A DNA stretch of 32,870 nt. Origin: Planctomycetota bacterium. GTDB taxonomy: Bacteria > Planctomycetota > Planctomycetia > Planctomycetales > Planctomycetaceae. The notes beneath the pieces are model-generated. The model did no database searches and had not been told where the DNA came from. It saw only the letters and a program-made list of their open reading frames with translations. The stretch lies in NCBI GenBank assembly GCA_018242565.1, contig JAFEBR010000428.1, positions 1 through 32,870 of the forward strand, given 5' to 3'. Below, piece after piece: positions 9,112 through 18,102 of this stretch. The position numbers and the translations under genes were made by a program. Position 1 is the first letter of the stretch. Each line of letters opens with the position of its first letter.

Positions 9112-11610
9112 GTGAACGACGAATTCGATTTTTCGACCGGATTGCCCTCGTCCGAAATGTCGCAGTACCTGCAACTGTTTCTGGACGAAACCTCTGAGCA
9201 GCTCGACGCGCTGGTGGAATCGCTGCTGGTCCTCGAGTCCCACCCCACCGACGCCGAGCAGTTGAACGAAGCGTTCCGCCTGATCCACTCGATCAAAGGG
9301 TCCGCGGGCATGATGGGGCTGGACGGCATTACCGTGCTGACCCATCACCTCGAGAACCATTTCGAACGCTTACGCTCGGGGCTGCAGACACTCGATGAAC
9401 GGGCGCTGGGACTGATTCTGCGGTGCATCGACTTTCTGCGCGAATGCAACCGTCGGCTGCGGGCGGGAACACCTCTGGCGTCGGCTCCGGAGTTGCTCGA
9501 TGAACTGAACGGGCTGGCTGTCGCGCCTGAGGGTGGGTTGCCCACGCCGACACCTGCGGCAGCTCAGCCCCCTGCCCCGTCGGTGGCCGCTGTGGTTTCG
9601 TCGGCCGAGCCCGAACCGGTCGTCTTGGCCGCGGTCGTGCCAGCACCGACAGCCTCCACGCCAACCGGTCGGGGACCGGTCACGGTGGCGTCTCACGATG
9701 TGGACTACTTGATCGTGGTCACGTTTGAGCCGGAATTGCCGCTGGCCGACCTGAAAGCGGAACTGGTTCTGGCCCGGCTCGCGGAAATTGCCGCCGTGCG
9801 CGAGACCTGGCCTTTGCGGGACGAACTGGCCAATGTGTCGGCCTTGACCACGCTGCAGGTGCTGCTGTCGTCCGACCACCCAGAAACGGAACTGCGGTCT
9901 GCCGCGGATGTCGATGGTGTTCGTGCTGTGGAAGCCGTGGCCGGGGCCCGGGAATTTCTGGAACTCGAACCGTCTGAATCCGCGGAGCCCAAAGCCACGG
10001 CGCCGACTGCTGCCCCCACGGCGGCCGTGGCGTGGGTCAGCGCGGCTCCGCAAATTGCCAGTGCGGAAGCGGTCACTGTGCCAGTGGCCGACCATGTGGA
10101 GGACAGATCGGCCCACATCGCAGTCGCAGATGTGGTGACGCCGACGGCCGTTGCCGAAGCGTCCGGGGCTGAACCGCGCTCAAGAGTCGCGGAAACGGTC
10201 CGGGTGGATATCGGACGGCTCGATCGTCTCATGAACCTGGCCGGGGAACTGGTGGTCAACAAGGCGCGGTTTGTGCAGATTGCCCGCCAGATGTCCCCGG
10301 TGTTTAAGAAAACGGGGGCCGCTGGCCGGGTGCGGAGCTTCGGTGATTCGATGCGGCGGGCCCTGCAATTGATGAAGACGCAGGCTGCGGCGCATTCCGG
10401 CGAGTCGGCTGCCAACTGGGACTCGCAGATTCAGGAACTTGAGGCCGGCATCGAAGCGCTGGAAGAACAATCGCGGCTCTGGGAAGCCAGCCGTCGTTCG
10501 TTCACTCAGTTCCATGAAGCCATCGACCAGATGAGCCGGGTTTCCAACAGTTTGCAGCGGGGCGTGCTCGAAACTCGCATGGTGCCCGTGGCACCGTTGT
10601 TCAATCGGTTCAAACGGGTTGTTCGCGATATTTCGCTGGAGCTGGGTAAGCGGGTCAATCTCGAAATCCACGGGGAGCACACCGAACTCGACAAGCGAAT
10701 GATCGACGAACTGGGCGATCCGCTCGTGCACCTGGTGCGTAATGCGATTGACCATGGTATAGAATCGTCGGAAGTACGCCGGCGGGCCGGTAAACCAGAA
10801 ACCGGGGCGATTCGACTCTCGGCCGCCCACAGCGGCAACAACGTGCTGATTTCCGTCGCCGATGATGGGGGCGGCATTCCGGTCGAAAAGGTGCGACGGC
10901 GAATTGTGGAACGTGGGTTGGTCGCGGAATCGGTCGCCGAAGGGCTTTCGGAACGTGAGGTCGTCGATTTCATCTGGCACCCCGGGTTCAGCACGGCCGA
11001 TGCCGTGTCCGATATTTCAGGCCGTGGCGTCGGGATGGATATCGTCAAAACCCGTATCGCTGAGTTGAACGGCACGATTGAGATTGAGCACGTCGCCGGG
11101 GCCGGCACCACGTTTACCATCCGGTTGCCTTTGACGCTGGCGATCATTCACAGTCTGTTGTTTCGACTGCGCCATGGTGTGTTCGCCGTGCCGATCGACA
11201 ACGTTCGTGAAATCGTCTCGGTTCCCGTGAAGCAGGTGGTTTCGATTCATGGCCGCCAGACCTTTGAGGTTCGGGGCGAGTTCATTCCGCTGGTGGACAT
11301 CGACGAGATTTTTGACTGGCATAAGACTCAATATCAGTATCCGGGTTCGGTCTCGCGGACCGCAGAGTCGGTCGGTGACCGCTGGAATGTCGTCATCCTG
11401 CAGTCGTCGGAAAAAACAATGGGACTGAAAGTCAACGAATTGCAGGGCGGACAGGATATTGTGATCAAATCGCTCGCTGAGAATTTCGTCCATATTCGCG
11501 GCTTGTCGGGTGCGAGCATTCTGGGAGATGGATCGGTCTGCCTGCTGCTGGATGTGGCGGCGGCCATTGCCCTGGCGGCGGGGCGCGGCAAGAAGAATCG
11601 CGAGGAATGA
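9112..11610 (+). CDS. cheA: CheA chemotaxis histidine kinase
   Basis: An 832-residue kinase starting at GTG 9112, 19 bases after cheR. P1/HPt domain: LIHSIKGSAG, with His59 as the phosphorylation site. A long Ala/Pro-rich linker (about 140-195) leads to a small alpha/beta P2-like domain (about 200-285), followed by a second Ala-rich linker. P3 dimerisation begins near RVDIGRLDRLMNLAGELV (about 364). The P4 ATPase has the N box HLVRNAIDHGIE (540-551), the G1 box DDGGGIP (584-590) and the G2 box GRGVGMD (637-643). The C-terminal P5 domain resembles CheW. The P3 region contains extra helical material between its two usual helices, making it longer than classical P3. It autophosphorylates in response to receptor state and passes phosphate to CheY, CheB and probably the REC-PP2C protein of this operon. 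Confidence 0.95.
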   Translation: MNDEFDFSTGLPSSEMSQYLQLFLDETSEQLDALVESLLVLESHPTDAEQLNEAFRLIHSIKGSAGMMGLDGITVLTHHLENHFERLRSGLQTLDERALGLILRCIDFLRECNRRLRAGTPLASAPELLDELNGLAVAPEGGLPTPTPAAAQPPAPSVAAVVSSAEPEPVVLAAVVPAPTASTPTGRGPVTVASHDVDYLIVVTFEPELPLADLKAELVLARLAEIAAVRETWPLRDELANVSALTTLQVLLSSDHPETELRSAADVDGVRAVEAVAGAREFLELEPSESAEPKATAPTAAPTAAVAWVSAAPQIASAEAVTVPVADHVEDRSAHIAVADVVTPTAVAEASGAEPRSRVAETVRVDIGRLDRLMNLAGELVVNKARFVQIARQMSPVFKKTGAAGRVRSFGDSMRRALQLMKTQAAAHSGESAANWDSQIQELEAGIEALEEQSRLWEASRRSFTQFHEAIDQMSRVSNSLQRGVLETRMVPVAPLFNRFKRVVRDISLELGKRVNLEIHGEHTELDKRMIDELGDPLVHLVRNAIDHGIESSEVRRRAGKPETGAIRLSAAHSGNNVLISVADDGGGIPVEKVRRRIVERGLVAESVAEGLSEREVVDFIWHPGFSTADAVSDISGRGVGMDIVKTRIAELNGTIEIEHVAGAGTTFTIRLPLTLAIIHSLLFRLRHGVFAVPIDNVREIVSVPVKQVVSIHGRQTFEVRGEFIPLVDIDEIFDWHKTQYQYPGSVSRTAESVGDRWNVVILQSSEKTMGLKVNELQGGQDIVIKSLAENFVHIRGLSGASILGDGSVCLLLDVAAAIALAAGRGKKNREE

Positions 11611-11617
11611 GGCACCG

Positions 11618-12220
11618 ATGCTGAACGATCAACAACTCGCCGCGCTGACCAAGCTGTTCGCACACGGATCCACAGATGCCTCTGCCGCGCTGTCGCGCTG
11701 GCTGGGACGGCCGGCACAGATCAAGATCTCGCGGATCGAAGAAGTGGCTCTCGCAACCGCCGCGGAAGTGTTAGGCGACCCGGAGTTGCCGGTCTGTTTT
11801 TGCGCCATGTCATTACAGGGAGCCCTGACAGGCGAGTTGATCCTGGCGATGAACGATGCCAGCGGACAGGCGCTGGCGGATTTGCTGCTGAGTCGGCCGT
11901 TGGGCACGTCGCGGACCTGGGGCGAGGTCGAGATTTCGGCCGCCCTGGAAACCGCGAATATCATTGGCTGTGCGTATCTCAATGCACTGGCCCAGATGCT
12001 GCCGGACGGAACCGAACTGTTGCCCACGCCCCCCCGTTTTGCCCGCGACTTCGCCGAATCGCTGATGGAATTCGCGCTCATGAACCAGGCGGCTGTTTCC
12101 GACACCGTCTTCCTGACGCAGACCGAATTTCAGATTGCTGAGTCGCCGGTCGATTGTCATCTGCTGCTGGTGCCCGATCCGGAGAGTGTGACCGTCTTGC
12201 AGGGGTTGCTCGCGAAATGA
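11618..12220 (+). CDS. cheC: CheC-like CheY-P phosphatase
   Basis: A 200-residue protein from ATG 11618, seven bases after cheA. The region WGEVEISAALETANIIGCAYLNAL carries the CheC/CheX/FliY signature S/D-x3-E-x2-N at Ser107, Glu111 and Asn114, with prolines (LLPTPP) about 22-25 residues further on. I see only one such motif, whereas classical CheC has two, so this is a single-site member. Family knowledge: CheC dephosphorylates CheY-P and binds CheD, which raises its activity. The next gene is cheD and overlaps it by an ATGA, which supports that pairing. A CheX-like assignment cannot be excluded, and the N-terminal 90 residues are poorly diagnostic. Confidence 0.75.
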   Translation: MLNDQQLAALTKLFAHGSTDASAALSRWLGRPAQIKISRIEEVALATAAEVLGDPELPVCFCAMSLQGALTGELILAMNDASGQALADLLLSRPLGTSRTWGEVEISAALETANIIGCAYLNALAQMLPDGTELLPTPPRFARDFAESLMEFALMNQAAVSDTVFLTQTEFQIAESPVDCHLLLVPDPESVTVLQGLLAK

Positions 12221-12699
12221 CAGCCGACTCGCGATCGACGTCGCTGCCGATGGGTCAGATTGCTGTCGCACAGCAACAGGGCGTGCTGCGCACGCTGCTC
12301 GGTTCGTGCCTGGGGGTAGCGTTGTACGATCGAAAGCTGAAACTGGCGGCGCTGGCGCACATCGTCTTGCCGCAGTCGAGCGGACCGGGACATCCACCCG
12401 GAAAATTCGCCGATACGGCGATTCCCGAGATGATCCGCTGCATGCAGGAGCGGGCGGCCGCCGAAACTTTGAGGCTGAGTGCCAAGATTGCCGGGGGCGC
12501 GAACATGTTCGGCAGCACCGATTCCCGCAATACTATTGGGGTCTTGAATATCGAGGCCGTGGAGCAGATTCTCGGCAATTTGCGGATTCCGGTCATTGGT
12601 CGGCATTGCGGCGGTGAACAGGGCCGACGGATGATGCTGGATGTGGCGAACGGCATGGTCACAATTGACATGGTTGGTGCCGAGACTTTCACCATTTGA
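12217..12699 (+). CDS. cheD: CheD receptor glutamine deamidase
   Basis: A 160-residue protein whose ATG overlaps the cheC stop (ATGA). It shows the CheD core: TLLGSCLGVALYD (26-38) with catalytic Cys31, ALAHIVLP (45-52) with His48, then KIAGGANMF and the late RHCGGEQGRRMMLDVANG segment. CheD deamidates receptor glutamines to glutamates and forms a complex with CheC that links phosphatase activity to adaptation. Length is normal for the family. The start upstream of 12217 would overlap cheC extensively and is not used. Confidence 0.93.
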   Translation: MTADSRSTSLPMGQIAVAQQQGVLRTLLGSCLGVALYDRKLKLAALAHIVLPQSSGPGHPPGKFADTAIPEMIRCMQERAAAETLRLSAKIAGGANMFGSTDSRNTIGVLNIEAVEQILGNLRIPVIGRHCGGEQGRRMMLDVANGMVTIDMVGAETFTI

Positions 12700-12709
12700 G
12701 GGGGCGAAC

Positions 12710-13135
12710 ATGCCGAAACGCGTACTGGTCATCGACGACGCACTCATCATGCGGATGCGCATCAAAGAGATTGCGCTCGAATCGGGCTGGGAAATCGCCG
12801 GCGAAGCCACCAATGGCGAGCAGGGCCTGGCATTGTATCAGGAACTTCGTCCCGACCTGGTGACCCTCGACATCGTGATGCCGAAGATGGATGGCGTCGC
12901 CGCACTGCGGCAGATTCGTGAACTCGATCCCGCGGCGAAAGTGGTGATGGTCAGCGCGGTCGATCAGAAGGGGAAACTGGCGGAATGCATCCGACTGGGA
13001 GCGATGGACTTTATCGTCAAACCCTTTGACAAGGCCCGCCTGCAGGGATTTTTCGTGAAGTACGGGCGCGACGCCGATTCGGCGGCGACCGCCCGGATCC
13101 GCGAGGCGAACGCGCGTGAGGAGCAGGCAACGTGA
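12710..13135 (+). CDS. cheY: CheY single-domain response regulator
   Basis: A 141-residue protein, start ATG 12710 preceded by a GAGGGGG ribosome-binding site. It is a stand-alone receiver: acidic pocket VIDD (7-10), phospho-acceptor Asp54 in LDIVMPKMDG, Ser82 in VMVSAV, and Lys104 in FIVKPFD. A roughly 20-residue charged C-terminal tail follows the domain. With no output domain it acts by protein contact, as in CheY, or as a phosphate sink. Its neighbours identify it as the CheY of this system; no flagellar switch genes occur here to show its target. Confidence 0.9.
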   Translation: MPKRVLVIDDALIMRMRIKEIALESGWEIAGEATNGEQGLALYQELRPDLVTLDIVMPKMDGVAALRQIRELDPAAKVVMVSAVDQKGKLAECIRLGAMDFIVKPFDKARLQGFFVKYGRDADSAATARIREANAREEQAT

Positions 13136-14229
13136 ATCCCGATGTGTTGCGGATTGTGGTTGTCGATGACTCGGCGCTGTATCGGCAGTTGATTCAGAAT
13201 GTGCTCCGCGAAGTTCCCTTTGTGCAGGTCGTGGGCATGGCGCGCAGCGGGGCCGAGGCGCTCGCCCAGGTGGACGATCTCGCTCCGGATCTGCTGACGC
13301 TCGATGTCCGCATGCCGGAGGGAGACGGTATCCAGGTCTTGCAGGAGTTGAAAAAACGCCGCAGTAAGACCAAGGCGATCATGGTCAGCAGTCTGACCGC
13401 CAACGGCGCGCAGGTCACGATGGATGCCCTGCTGGAAGGGGCCTTCGATTTCATTCTGAAACCGGGCAGTCCCGACGCCGCGGCCAATCGCCAGGCTCTG
13501 CTGGCGGCGTTGAGCGATAAGATCAATACCTACCGCGACAGTCAGATTCGGCGTGTGGCCGTGCGGCGGTCGATGATTGCGCCACGACCGCCGGGCGAAG
13601 CCAGGCCGGCGGCGGTGCGGAAACCGACATCAGGCTGCGACGTGGTGGTGATTGGGACATCCACCGGTGGGCCGGTGGCTTTGCGGGAAGTGCTGAGCCA
13701 TCTGCCGGGGGAACTGCCGATTCCGGTCTTGATTGTGCAGCACATGCCTCCGCAATACACGCATTCATTGGCCCAGCGTTTGAACGAGAATTCGCCCCTG
13801 GAAGTGGTCGAGGCGTGTGACGGCATGACCCTGGAACCGGGTTGGGCGTTTCTCGCGCCGGGGGGCCGCCAGATGAAGGTGACCCCGCGCCGGCCCCGCA
13901 GCAAGATTCAGATCACCGATGATCCCCCGGAACACAGCGTCCGGCCGTCGGTCGATTACCTGTTTCGTTCGGTCGCCGAAGTTTTTGGTGGGCGCGTGCT
14001 GGCGGTCGTGATGACGGGCATGGGACGCGACGGGACGGAAGGCTGCCGCCTGCTCAAGGCCCAGGGAGCGACTGTGTTCGCCCAGCATCCGGAAGGCTGC
14101 GTCGTGTACGGCATGCCCAAGGCTGTCGCGGACGAAGACCTGGCTGACCGCATCCTGCCTCTGACCGAACTGGCGGCCGCCATTACGCAGCACGTCGTAC
14201 CCGTCTCTTCACCAAGGCACGATTCATGA
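13132..14229 (+). CDS. cheB: CheB receptor methylesterase
   Basis: A 365-residue protein. Its GTG start overlaps the cheY stop as GTGA. The receiver domain (1-125) has phospho-Asp58 in LDVRMP and Lys110 in FILKPGS. A linker of about 45 residues leads to the methylesterase domain with GTSTGGP (Ser177), QHMPP (His204) and MTGMGRDG (Asp300), the three catalytic residues expected for CheB. Phosphorylation by CheA relieves inhibition by the receiver and allows removal of receptor methyl groups. Together with CheR and CheD it provides full adaptation chemistry within the operon. Confidence 0.95.
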   Translation: MNPDVLRIVVVDDSALYRQLIQNVLREVPFVQVVGMARSGAEALAQVDDLAPDLLTLDVRMPEGDGIQVLQELKKRRSKTKAIMVSSLTANGAQVTMDALLEGAFDFILKPGSPDAAANRQALLAALSDKINTYRDSQIRRVAVRRSMIAPRPPGEARPAAVRKPTSGCDVVVIGTSTGGPVALREVLSHLPGELPIPVLIVQHMPPQYTHSLAQRLNENSPLEVVEACDGMTLEPGWAFLAPGGRQMKVTPRRPRSKIQITDDPPEHSVRPSVDYLFRSVAEVFGGRVLAVVMTGMGRDGTEGCRLLKAQGATVFAQHPEGCVVYGMPKAVADEDLADRILPLTELAAAITQHVVPVSSPRHDS

Positions 14230-15704
14230 ATCCGGTACGACCCAGTACAGAAACGCCCGATCAGCGATCGCTGGTCGCGCTGATCGCGGAAGACAGCCGG
14301 ATTCAGGCCAAGATCCTGGAACACCGGCTGCAGCAGGCCGGATACACCGTGCAGGTGGCCCACGATGGCGCGGCGGCTCTCGAGATGGCCCGTCGGCACA
14401 AGCCCGACGTGATTATCTCGGACATCGAAATGCCGCGCATGACCGGCTACGAATTCTGCCGAGGGGTTAAGCAAGACCCGAACCTGCGCGATGTCCCCGT
14501 CATTTTGTTGTCCACCCTGTCGGAAGCCGTGGACATCATCAAGGGGCTCGATGCGGGGGCCGACAACTATGTGACGAAGCCCTATGATCCGAACTATCTG
14601 CTGGCGCGCGTGCAGTCGCTGCTCGCGGAGCCGGTCTCGGAAGCCGACCCGGGGGCAGAAACCGAGCTGGCAGTGACGCTGGGGGGGCAGACCTATCACG
14701 TCAAATCGGGCCGACGGCAGGTGTTGAATCTGCTGGTCTCGACGTTCGAAAACGCCGTCGAGAAAAACCGCGAGTTGCATCGGTTGAATGAACAACTGAC
14801 TCTCGCCAAAGAGAAACTGCAATTGTGGAATGCCGAACTGGCGACGCTGAACGACAAGCTCGATTCGGCGAATCAGCGGATGCGACACAGTCTGCAGGCA
14901 GCTGCACGTGTGCAGCAATCGCTGCTGCCGGCCGCCGCGCTCGATCTGCCGGCCGTGCGATTCGCCTGGAAATATACCCCCTGCGACGAACTGGCCGGGG
15001 ATTTTCTCAATTATTTTTCGCTCGATGAAAAACACGTGGCCATGTTCGTCGTGGACGTGAGCGGGCATGGTGCCGCCTCGGCCCTGCTGGCTGTGGCGAT
15101 TGGGCGGTTACTGACTTCGCATGCGTCGTCATCGTCGCTGCTGGTGCACCGGGCATCGGAGACGGCGCCGCTGGAAATCACGCCGCCGCGGGAAGTCGCG
15201 GCGGAATTGAATCGCCGGTTTCCGATGGAGTCACAGAACGGTCTGTATTTCACGATCGCCTATGGGATCTTGAACGTGGAAACACGCGAGTTCCGGTATG
15301 TTGTCGCGGGGCATCCGCCGCTGGTCTATGTCCCGCAGGGGGGATCGCCCCAGATGATTCCGGGAGATGGATTTGCCATCGGGATGATTGACGGCATCGA
15401 CTACGACGAACATTCTCTTACGCTGCAGCCCGGTGACCGCCTCTATTTTTATTCCGATGGCGTCCCGGAAGCGATGAGCGAAAAGCTGGATCTCTTCACC
15501 GACGACCGCATGCTGGGAGTGCTGGCTGAATCGGGATCCGCTCCTCTGGCCACGACTGTCGAGAGCCTCTTCGAAGCGGTCCGCACGTGGTGCTCTCCGG
15601 TCGGCCCCAAAGATGATGTGTCGATTCTCTCGTGCGAAATCATGGCCCCCGAGTCACAGTCGCCCACGGTGTCGTTGCAGCAAAATCGTCTGTTCGCGGA
15701 ATAG
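14226..15704 (+). CDS. Response regulator fused to PP2C/RsbU-type phosphatase
   Basis: A 492-residue protein overlapping cheB by ATGA. The N-terminal receiver (about 18-135) has phospho-Asp66 in SDIEMP and Lys118 in VTKPYD. A helical, probably coiled-coil linker spans about 165-235. The C-terminal SpoIIE/RsbU-like PP2C domain (about 240-480) contains DELAGDF (Asp259), VVDVSGHGAASALLA (Asp277) and PKDDVSIL near the end, which are metal-binding features of this family. Family knowledge: REC-PP2C proteins dephosphorylate anti-sigma-factor antagonists. Here it is last in a chemosensory operon, so CheA probably phosphorylates it. No antagonist or anti-sigma gene is in the window; the target must be encoded elsewhere. 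Confidence 0.92.
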   Translation: MNPVRPSTETPDQRSLVALIAEDSRIQAKILEHRLQQAGYTVQVAHDGAAALEMARRHKPDVIISDIEMPRMTGYEFCRGVKQDPNLRDVPVILLSTLSEAVDIIKGLDAGADNYVTKPYDPNYLLARVQSLLAEPVSEADPGAETELAVTLGGQTYHVKSGRRQVLNLLVSTFENAVEKNRELHRLNEQLTLAKEKLQLWNAELATLNDKLDSANQRMRHSLQAAARVQQSLLPAAALDLPAVRFAWKYTPCDELAGDFLNYFSLDEKHVAMFVVDVSGHGAASALLAVAIGRLLTSHASSSSLLVHRASETAPLEITPPREVAAELNRRFPMESQNGLYFTIAYGILNVETREFRYVVAGHPPLVYVPQGGSPQMIPGDGFAIGMIDGIDYDEHSLTLQPGDRLYFYSDGVPEAMSEKLDLFTDDRMLGVLAESGSAPLATTVESLFEAVRTWCSPVGPKDDVSILSCEIMAPESQSPTVSLQQNRLFAE

Positions 15705-15720
15705 CCGGGGAACCGTGGAG

Positions 15721-15738
15721 CACGGCTCGCGTGCCGTG
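15721..15738. terminator. Stem-loop between convergent genes
   Basis: CACGGC, a six-base loop and GCCGTG form a perfect six-pair stem between the end of the REC-PP2C gene and the end of the minus-strand glycoside-hydrolase-like gene. Flanking GAG and CTC can extend the stem past a bulge. There is no T run, so a true intrinsic terminator is unproven; it may aid Rho-dependent 3' ends or be a small repeat. Confidence 0.35.
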
Positions 15739-15794
15739 ACTCGACCTGGACAGCCGTACTCGCGGCGCGCTGATTCGGCGGAGCGAGCGAGTCT

Positions 15795-17619
15795 TTACTG
15801 AATCAATGCCTGACGTCGTTTCAGTTCGGCAACGAGGTTCGCCCAACGTCGTGCTTGTCGCGAATCGGTAATTCGGGCGTGGATTTGTTGGGCCTCTGTG
15901 ACTTGTTTCGCCAGGTCGTGCGGGTCCTGGGTGGTGTGGCTGACGAGTTCGAAATATCGCCTCGACAGCCGGGGACCACCGTACAAAGGCGCCAGTTCCT
16001 GATCGACCCACGTGGCGAATTCGAGTTGGGGATTCCAGGTGAAGGCCTCGAAGGCCAGGTAGTTCAGTTCATTTTGCGGGCTGGCAATCCCGATCTGGCC
16101 GACGATTTGCAATCCTTCCGACTGATCGGCATGGGCCCGCCGGCAGGTCTGTTGGATCAAATCGCAGATCAATGAGTAGGTCCCCCCAAAGGCTACCGCC
16201 GACTGGGCCGATTCGCCCCACCATTGGCGTTTGACATCCCAATGGCTTCCTTGATGCAAAAAGCCGACCGAGTGTTTCGTCCCCGGCGGCGGGTGCAGGC
16301 TGAGCGGCCAGGAGCCGGCGGGATTCAAGAGCGGATCGGCGATCATTTTGGTGTAGGTCCATTGCGTAATCGCCGGCTCGGGATACTGCGCGAGAAACCT
16401 GGGTGGACAGCTCGCCATGTCGGCGTGGTACCCGTCGTAGCAGGCATATGTGTACCACAGATCGGGATTGATCTTGAGACCGACCTCGATGACAGGGACC
16501 TGTGTCACCATCATATCCCAGTGGTAATTGCGATCGTTTTCCGGCCGCGCTCGCTGCTGTTGGCAGCGGGGACAGTGGCATTGGAAAAAGTCGCCATGCT
16601 CCAGATTCACGCCCCCCCAGATCCTTGAGGGTCGTGAAATACCACTCGGCACCGTCCCGGAGCCACTGCTGAAAGACCGGGTCGCTGGGACAGGGCGTAC
16701 CGGCCATGTCGGTGCCATCGGCCTGCAGCATCAACCGTACCTCCCGATGGGTGGACAGGAAGGTGTGAATATTGAAGGGGTGGTTGCCCCCAAAATAGAA
16801 GCCGCCATATCCCATCGTGCCAATCCCCGGCAGGATCTTCACCCCGTGGGCTTTGGCGTATTTGCTGACAGCTTGAGCTGAATCCAGGCCTCCATGGGCG
16901 TCGTTGATGAACCCCCACACGATCAGGCCGTTGAGTTTGTGATCGGCCTGGAAATCGACAATTCTCTGAAAGGTATCGACGAAACCCGTCGGCTGGGCGA
17001 GATAGGGTTCCAGCGTGCCGTTGGTATCCACGTGCTTTGTCTGATGGACTCGGAGCAGATCCTCATCCCAATTCGTACAGTGAGTCCAGTTCCAGAACAT
17101 GCGTTTGGAAAATGCCGGCGCTTTCACCACCCACAACGGCTTCTGGGGCACAATCAACTTGCCATACAGAGCACAGTGATAATGCCATAACTCACCGACA
17201 CCGTATCGCAACCCGTCCCGGTCGGCACCGATCACGACCACGTGCGTCGTCTGCGGAGCGGTGGAGATCAGAAAGCCCTGGGGTTTGAGTTCCGTCGTCT
17301 GAGTTGCGGCTGGCAGATACTGCTGCACTTCGGAACGCGATTTCTGCGTGCAGAGCACGAATTGGAGGTCTCCGGCCTCGAACGGTTGCCCCGGACTCAC
17401 GATTGGGAAGGTCTGTCCCGCATCCTGGAGCAGCAGCGTCTTCAGCCTCTGGGCCGCCGGGATGGCATCCGCGGCGGCGATGATGACCCCGCGCTGGGGC
17501 ACGGCGGACTGCGCCAGTGCCGGATCGTCCGCGCCGAACGCCGACGTCGGAAACAGGCCTCCGATCAAGGGAATGCACAGCAGCAGCCGTCGGATACTTC
17601 GTATGATTCCCGTAACCAT
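15795..17619 (-). pseudogene. Secreted glycoside-hydrolase-like protein, frameshifted at a C7/G7 run
   Basis: Two overlapping minus-strand frames together encode one protein of about 605 residues. Start ATG 17619 is preceded by GAGGGG and gives a clear signal peptide (basic start, LLLCIPLIGGLF core, AFGA cleavage region). The N-terminal domain (GADRDGLRYGVGELW, then LWVVKAPAFSKRMFWNW) resembles the domain that precedes catalytic barrels in GH20 and alpha-glucuronidase-like enzymes. The second part includes GIGTMGYGGFYFGGNHPF, the Cys-rich HGDFFQCHCPRC and a WWGES segment. The frame breaks at the seven-base homopolymer 16612-16618; reading six G residues restores LGGVNLEHGDFF. A sequencing error, slippage or real inactivation are all possible. 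Specific glycan substrate unknown. Confidence 0.75.
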
Positions 17620-18102
17620 GGGTCGGTTCCCCTCTGCCTTGCGAAAACTCTGCCCTCTGCGGTGCCTGGTCCGTGGCGCGGCAGTCGTCACCCCGTTTAT
17701 ACCCGATCGGGCCGCGAGAATGAACGGGGGCAGTTGTGACAGCCGACTTGGGAAATGGTTGTCGAACAGACTGTTTGTCGCCTGGCGATCAGGTGGCGAA
17801 ACAGGCCCCCTTTGGCGGGTTCAGAAGTGGATCTGCACGACATACAGGCAGAGCGATCTCGTTCGGACTGAATTGCGGCCAAGGCAGGCGACTGGCCGGC
17901 AGTGGGACGATCGCCTGGAGATATCGTTTGTCACCCAGCGGAGCACCAGCCATACAATTCCCACGTCCACTTCGCGGATTGGACGATGCGGACCTTCGGG
18001 GGCGACGGGGTAGAGACTTGCGCCCTACTGCCCGCACCCCGTCGTAAAGTGGGAGACGCCAGGGAGCCACAGGGCTCGGCCGTGTACGGCGGTTGGCGCG
18101 TG
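17620..18102. other. Intergenic region without a supported gene
   Basis: About 480 bases between the secreted glycoside-hydrolase-like gene and the membrane methyltransferase-like gene, both on the minus strand. Short open frames occur on both strands but none has a recognisable domain or start signal. The promoter of the glycoside-hydrolase-like gene should lie in the left part. Nothing else was identified. Confidence 0.4.

Noticed and set aside
13956-15068. A 370-codon minus-strand open frame
   Set aside because: It is antisense to cheB and the REC-PP2C gene and shows no recognisable domain.
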